The position numbers were made by a program, and so were the translations under genes. Under the pieces are notes generated by a model. It saw only the letters and a program-made list of their open reading frames with translations. It had not been told where the DNA came from and ran no database searches. 64,000 bases of DNA from Legionellaceae bacterium. Its GTDB lineage: Bacteria > Pseudomonadota > Gammaproteobacteria > Legionellales > Legionellaceae. The stretch lies in NCBI GenBank assembly GCA_029212465.1, contig JARGNV010000006.1, positions 1 through 64,000 on the forward strand, given 5' to 3'. Shown here piece by piece: positions 61,402 to 64,000 of this stretch (the stretch's first letter is position 1; every line of letters begins with the position of its first letter).

Positions 61402-64000
61402 TTACTTTAAAAGCGCTTCGTATAATTGCACATGCGCTTTTGTAATAACTTCTGACGAAAAGCGTGACGCTGCAGATGTGCTGATTTTTTCAGCATCTAG
61501 CGATGGCAACTGGTCTGCAACACTCAGTATCGCATCCGCTAGCGCTTGTGGGTTATGATTCTCACAAATACGCCCCATCCAATCAGCAATCACAATATCT
61601 TCTGGTCCACCGCAACGCGTCACCACGGCAGGCTTGCCCACAGCTAAGGCCTCAGCCACTACGCACCCAAAACTCTCTGACTTACTACTCAAAACAAGCA
61701 TATCACACACATCACTCATCAGGCTTGCTACATCCTTGCGCGCTGTATATCCCCGCATTTCAACCGCCTGTTCTATGTTCAACTGTTTGAGCTGCATATG
61801 AATCGCTTCTTCTTGTTCACGACTCTCGCCTCCACCAACCAGCATCAAAGTTGCACGCGGCCTTTCAGCATGCACGCGTTGAAAGGCTTCCAACAACAGT
61901 GAAATATTTTTCACAGGCACAAAATACCCGACAAAAAGAATTTTTGGTGCCATTGGGTCTGGGTTCCAGACTCTTGATGCATGAAATAAATCTAAGTTAA
62001 CCACATTATGAATGACATGTATTTTTTCATCATACTGATGTCCCATATACGCCAAAATATGTTGCCTTTGGGATTTAGAAACAGCCGTAACATATGCAGC
62101 TTTTCGCAGTGCGCGTAATGTCGCACGACGAATTTGAGGCTGCTGCATCAAACTAGAAAATGGTCCTGTATGCTCCGTAATGATATATGCGCAGCGCATT
62201 TTTTTAGCCAAGATACGTGCAGCACCACCATCAAGGTGGCCTGTATGCGCATGAATAAAATCAAACTTAAACGCACGCTTTAGTTTCTTCTTATGCCAAG
62301 CGATTGCACGATGGTAGCACCAACCATTGAAAGCCGCAGTACCTAAAATAGGATATGGCAAATACCTGACAGGTACCCCCTCTATCATCCACCATCGCTC
62401 GCTACAGGCACGATAAAACCTGAAAAAATTATAAAACTCTCCTAATATGCGAAAAGGGTTTCGCTTACGACCAAACCAAAAAGGGCGCCCCGCAATAACA
62501 CGGACGTTCACGCCTTCCTTTTGTAAAGACTCCAACTGCTCTAATACAAATGAACCAACACCCGGTTGGTCGGGGTGAGGAAATAAGTGAGATAACACCA
62601 AAACATCAGACACCGCATCACTCAAAGCAGGAATGGCTTTTTCCTCAATAGGCTTCCAGCGCTTCGGATAAGTAAGTGCTATATTCACATTCAGTATATC
62701 GTTAGGAAAAAAGAGCTTCCTAAAGTTATCCGATACTCTCATCCTTGATACTTCAATCAAGGAGATAAAGCGCCGAAACAACTTCACGCGCACATTGTTT
62801 GAAAAAATTCTAACCTGATACAATATATTTGTTTCTACACGTTTCAAAACACGCCGCAAACGAGCAAATGACATGTTTTTTAACGTAGCATTAAGAGAAG
62901 AAGCTTTCACTTCTTTTTGCTTTGGCACATCGCGGCTCTTTAACAATTGAAGCGGCCGCTCTGCTAGCGAAACGGGAATTTTTCCTTGTGTGTCTGCATA
63001 GTAGGTCCTAAATACAGGCACACTGCTACTTGTCGTAATTTCTACACTGTTCAGCCCAGGCTTGAGTGTCAAAAAAGCTTGGTTCACCGAGTGAGCACCT
63101 TCTGAGCGATAGGCAATTCGGTGTACCGTCAACTCACCGTATAAATATAAATCCAGAGCAGATCCGAAACTATCCGGTAACCACTCTGCAATAATTTTAA
63201 TCGTTAACTGTCTATATTTTGATTCTACACACGTCTTCTCAAAAAGAGGAATAGCACGCCCCGCAATACCATCTACACCAAAAAGTGAAAAGCTTGCATG
63301 TTTCATGCCCGATACGGTCAAGTGTAACTGATCGCCAACCTTCACTTTTACAGGTAATTGAATGCGTGCGGGGGTTATATTAGATTGTGTGGCATCGACC
63401 AGTGAAATACCTGTACTGTCAACTTTCATGCCTCGCCCCAAGGCAAAGCGACTCCACAGTGCACCAGGCATAAACGCTTCTCGAACACGCTGCTGAGTAT
63501 TAGAAAATTCAATATCTAATAAAGACATATGACAAATTCGTGTCTCTTGCCTTGGTAAATGTGGCCTATGCCCCTCACGCGTTAAAAGCAACAAAGCCTC
63601 ACTATATCGGCACCATTGTTCCTGATAAGATGCCACCATTGTTAGCGTGTGGGGCGCATGTGCCGAAGATACCAACGTTTTACCAGACATCATCATGTCA
63701 CACCCACAGTGTAAACAACGATACTCAACATAATGATGCGCATACGCATGCGCAGCGTACAAGCGAGCAAACTTCATTTTTGGAGAAATAATGGTGTCTC
63801 CTGGCAAAAAAGTTGCCGCATGCCGAAATGCGCTTGTAAGCCCCAACTTTAAAAACGTATCTATTGAGTATGCGCCCAAACGCCCCTTTAAAGCATTCGA
63901 TGCACAACAACTGCCACAATAAAAAGATGAGCGATTTAAATCTTCATTCAATGGTAATGCAAGAAGTACATACCTCTTTGAGACGCGTTGCATCTCATGC
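61402..64000 (-). CDS. large GT4 glycosyltransferase with Cys-rich N-terminus
   Basis: About 863 residues, with the frame open to the window edge, so the start may be partial. The N-terminus holds zinc-type cysteines (YCGSCC, YRCLHCGCD), and a beta-rich middle (about 180-360) looks like a sugar-binding or jelly-roll module. The C-terminal ~400 residues are a GT4 glycosyltransferase with PHPDQPGVGSFVLEQLESL, HAHTGHLDGG, FVGYFVPVKNISLLLEAF and the ESFGCVVAEALAVGKPAVVTRCGGPEDI donor site. The zinc-ribbon plus GT4 arrangement is not one I recognise. Confidence 0.75.
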   Translation of the reverse strand, partial: HEMQRVSKRYVLLALPLNEDLNRSSFYCGSCCASNALKGRLGAYSIDTFLKLGLTSAFRHAATFLPGDTIISPKMKFARLYAAHAYAHHYVEYRCLHCGCDMMMSGKTLVSSAHAPHTLTMVASYQEQWCRYSEALLLLTREGHRPHLPRQETRICHMSLLDIEFSNTQQRVREAFMPGALWSRFALGRGMKVDSTGISLVDATQSNITPARIQLPVKVKVGDQLHLTVSGMKHASFSLFGVDGIAGRAIPLFEKTCVESKYRQLTIKIIAEWLPDSFGSALDLYLYGELTVHRIAYRSEGAHSVNQAFLTLKPGLNSVEITTSSSVPVFRTYYADTQGKIPVSLAERPLQLLKSRDVPKQKEVKASSLNATLKNMSFARLRRVLKRVETNILYQVRIFSNNVRVKLFRRFISLIEVSRMRVSDNFRKLFFPNDILNVNIALTYPKRWKPIEEKAIPALSDAVSDVLVLSHLFPHPDQPGVGSFVLEQLESLQKEGVNVRVIAGRPFWFGRKRNPFRILGEFYNFFRFYRACSERWWMIEGVPVRYLPYPILGTAAFNGWCYHRAIAWHKKKLKRAFKFDFIHAHTGHLDGGAARILAKKMRCAYIITEHTGPFSSLMQQPQIRRATLRALRKAAYVTAVSKSQRQHILAYMGHQYDEKIHVIHNVVNLDLFHASRVWNPDPMAPKILFVGYFVPVKNISLLLEAFQRVHAERPRATLMLVGGGESREQEEAIHMQLKQLNIEQAVEMRGYTARKDVASLMSDVCDMLVLSSKSESFGCVVAEALAVGKPAVVTRCGGPEDIVIADWMGRICENHNPQALADAILSVADQLPSLDAEKISTSAASRFSSEVITKAHVQLYEALLK

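Overview
The window reads as chromosome from a gammaproteobacterium of the Legionellales type (Legionella/Coxiella-like). The basis is established gene orders (aroQ-accB-accC-prmA; gyrA-serC-aroA-cmk-rpsA-lapA-lapB-pyrF; glyA-nrdR-nusB-pgpA), a bifunctional aspartokinase-diaminopimelate decarboxylase, a DUF3579 protein, an IcmC/DotE-like protein of a Dot/Icm (type IVB) secretion system, and several effector-like proteins. The genus cannot be fixed from sequence reading alone. No gap between genes exceeds about 300 bases, and no prophage, insertion sequence or CRISPR array is visible.

Layout. 1-3.9 kb: 3' end of a Cys-rich surface/secreted protein, rpmB-rpmG, hpf, HPr, pssA, a DUF3579 gene and the icmC-like gene. 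3.9-9.3 kb: a ferredoxin reductase-like flavoprotein, class I aldolase, then aroQ-accB-accC-prmA, in which accC carries an in-frame TGA. 9.3-9.5 kb: a structured RNA that looks like 6S RNA, upstream of an ArsC-family gene. 9.5-20.6 kb: mdh, hemW, plsY, tsaD, a minC-lpxH-coiled-coil operon, fadD, secreted proteins and fadL. 20.7-28.9 kb: a SidB-like alpha/beta hydrolase, the LysC-LysA fusion, a giant UvrD/AddA-like helicase-nuclease and a two-TM effector candidate. 29-34.7 kb: apbC, an M20 peptidase, a periplasmic amino-acid binding protein, rimO, a tiny protein sharing a motif with the 14 kb gene, and a GHKL-ATPase protein. 34.8-52.2 kb: mainly minus-strand housekeeping genes (AI-2E-family permease, pgpA, nusB, nrdR, glyA, a pseudopilin-like gene, pyrF, lapB, lapA, rpsA, cmk, aroA, serC, gyrA, a transglutaminase-like protein, radA). 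52.3-64 kb: xseB-ispA, three unrecognised genes, tRNA-Ala and tRNA-Glu, dgt, a SPOR lipoprotein, a cold-shock protein, mltB-gspL-gspM and a large glycosyltransferase running to the window edge.

How it works together. Most genes serve core metabolism: fatty-acid uptake and activation (fadL, fadD), phospholipid synthesis (plsY, pssA, pgpA), malonyl-CoA supply (accB, accC), shikimate/serine/lysine routes, translation and DNA topology. Interspersed are singletons with no clear homologue, charged or glutamate-rich C-termini, coiled coils and paired TM segments. These are what one expects of Dot/Icm substrates, but that role is inference here. The most notable anomalies are the TGA inside the essential accC, a GVxGYDRxD motif shared by two otherwise different proteins about 19 kb apart, the compact 6S-like RNA, and the GHKL ATPase with no kinase context.
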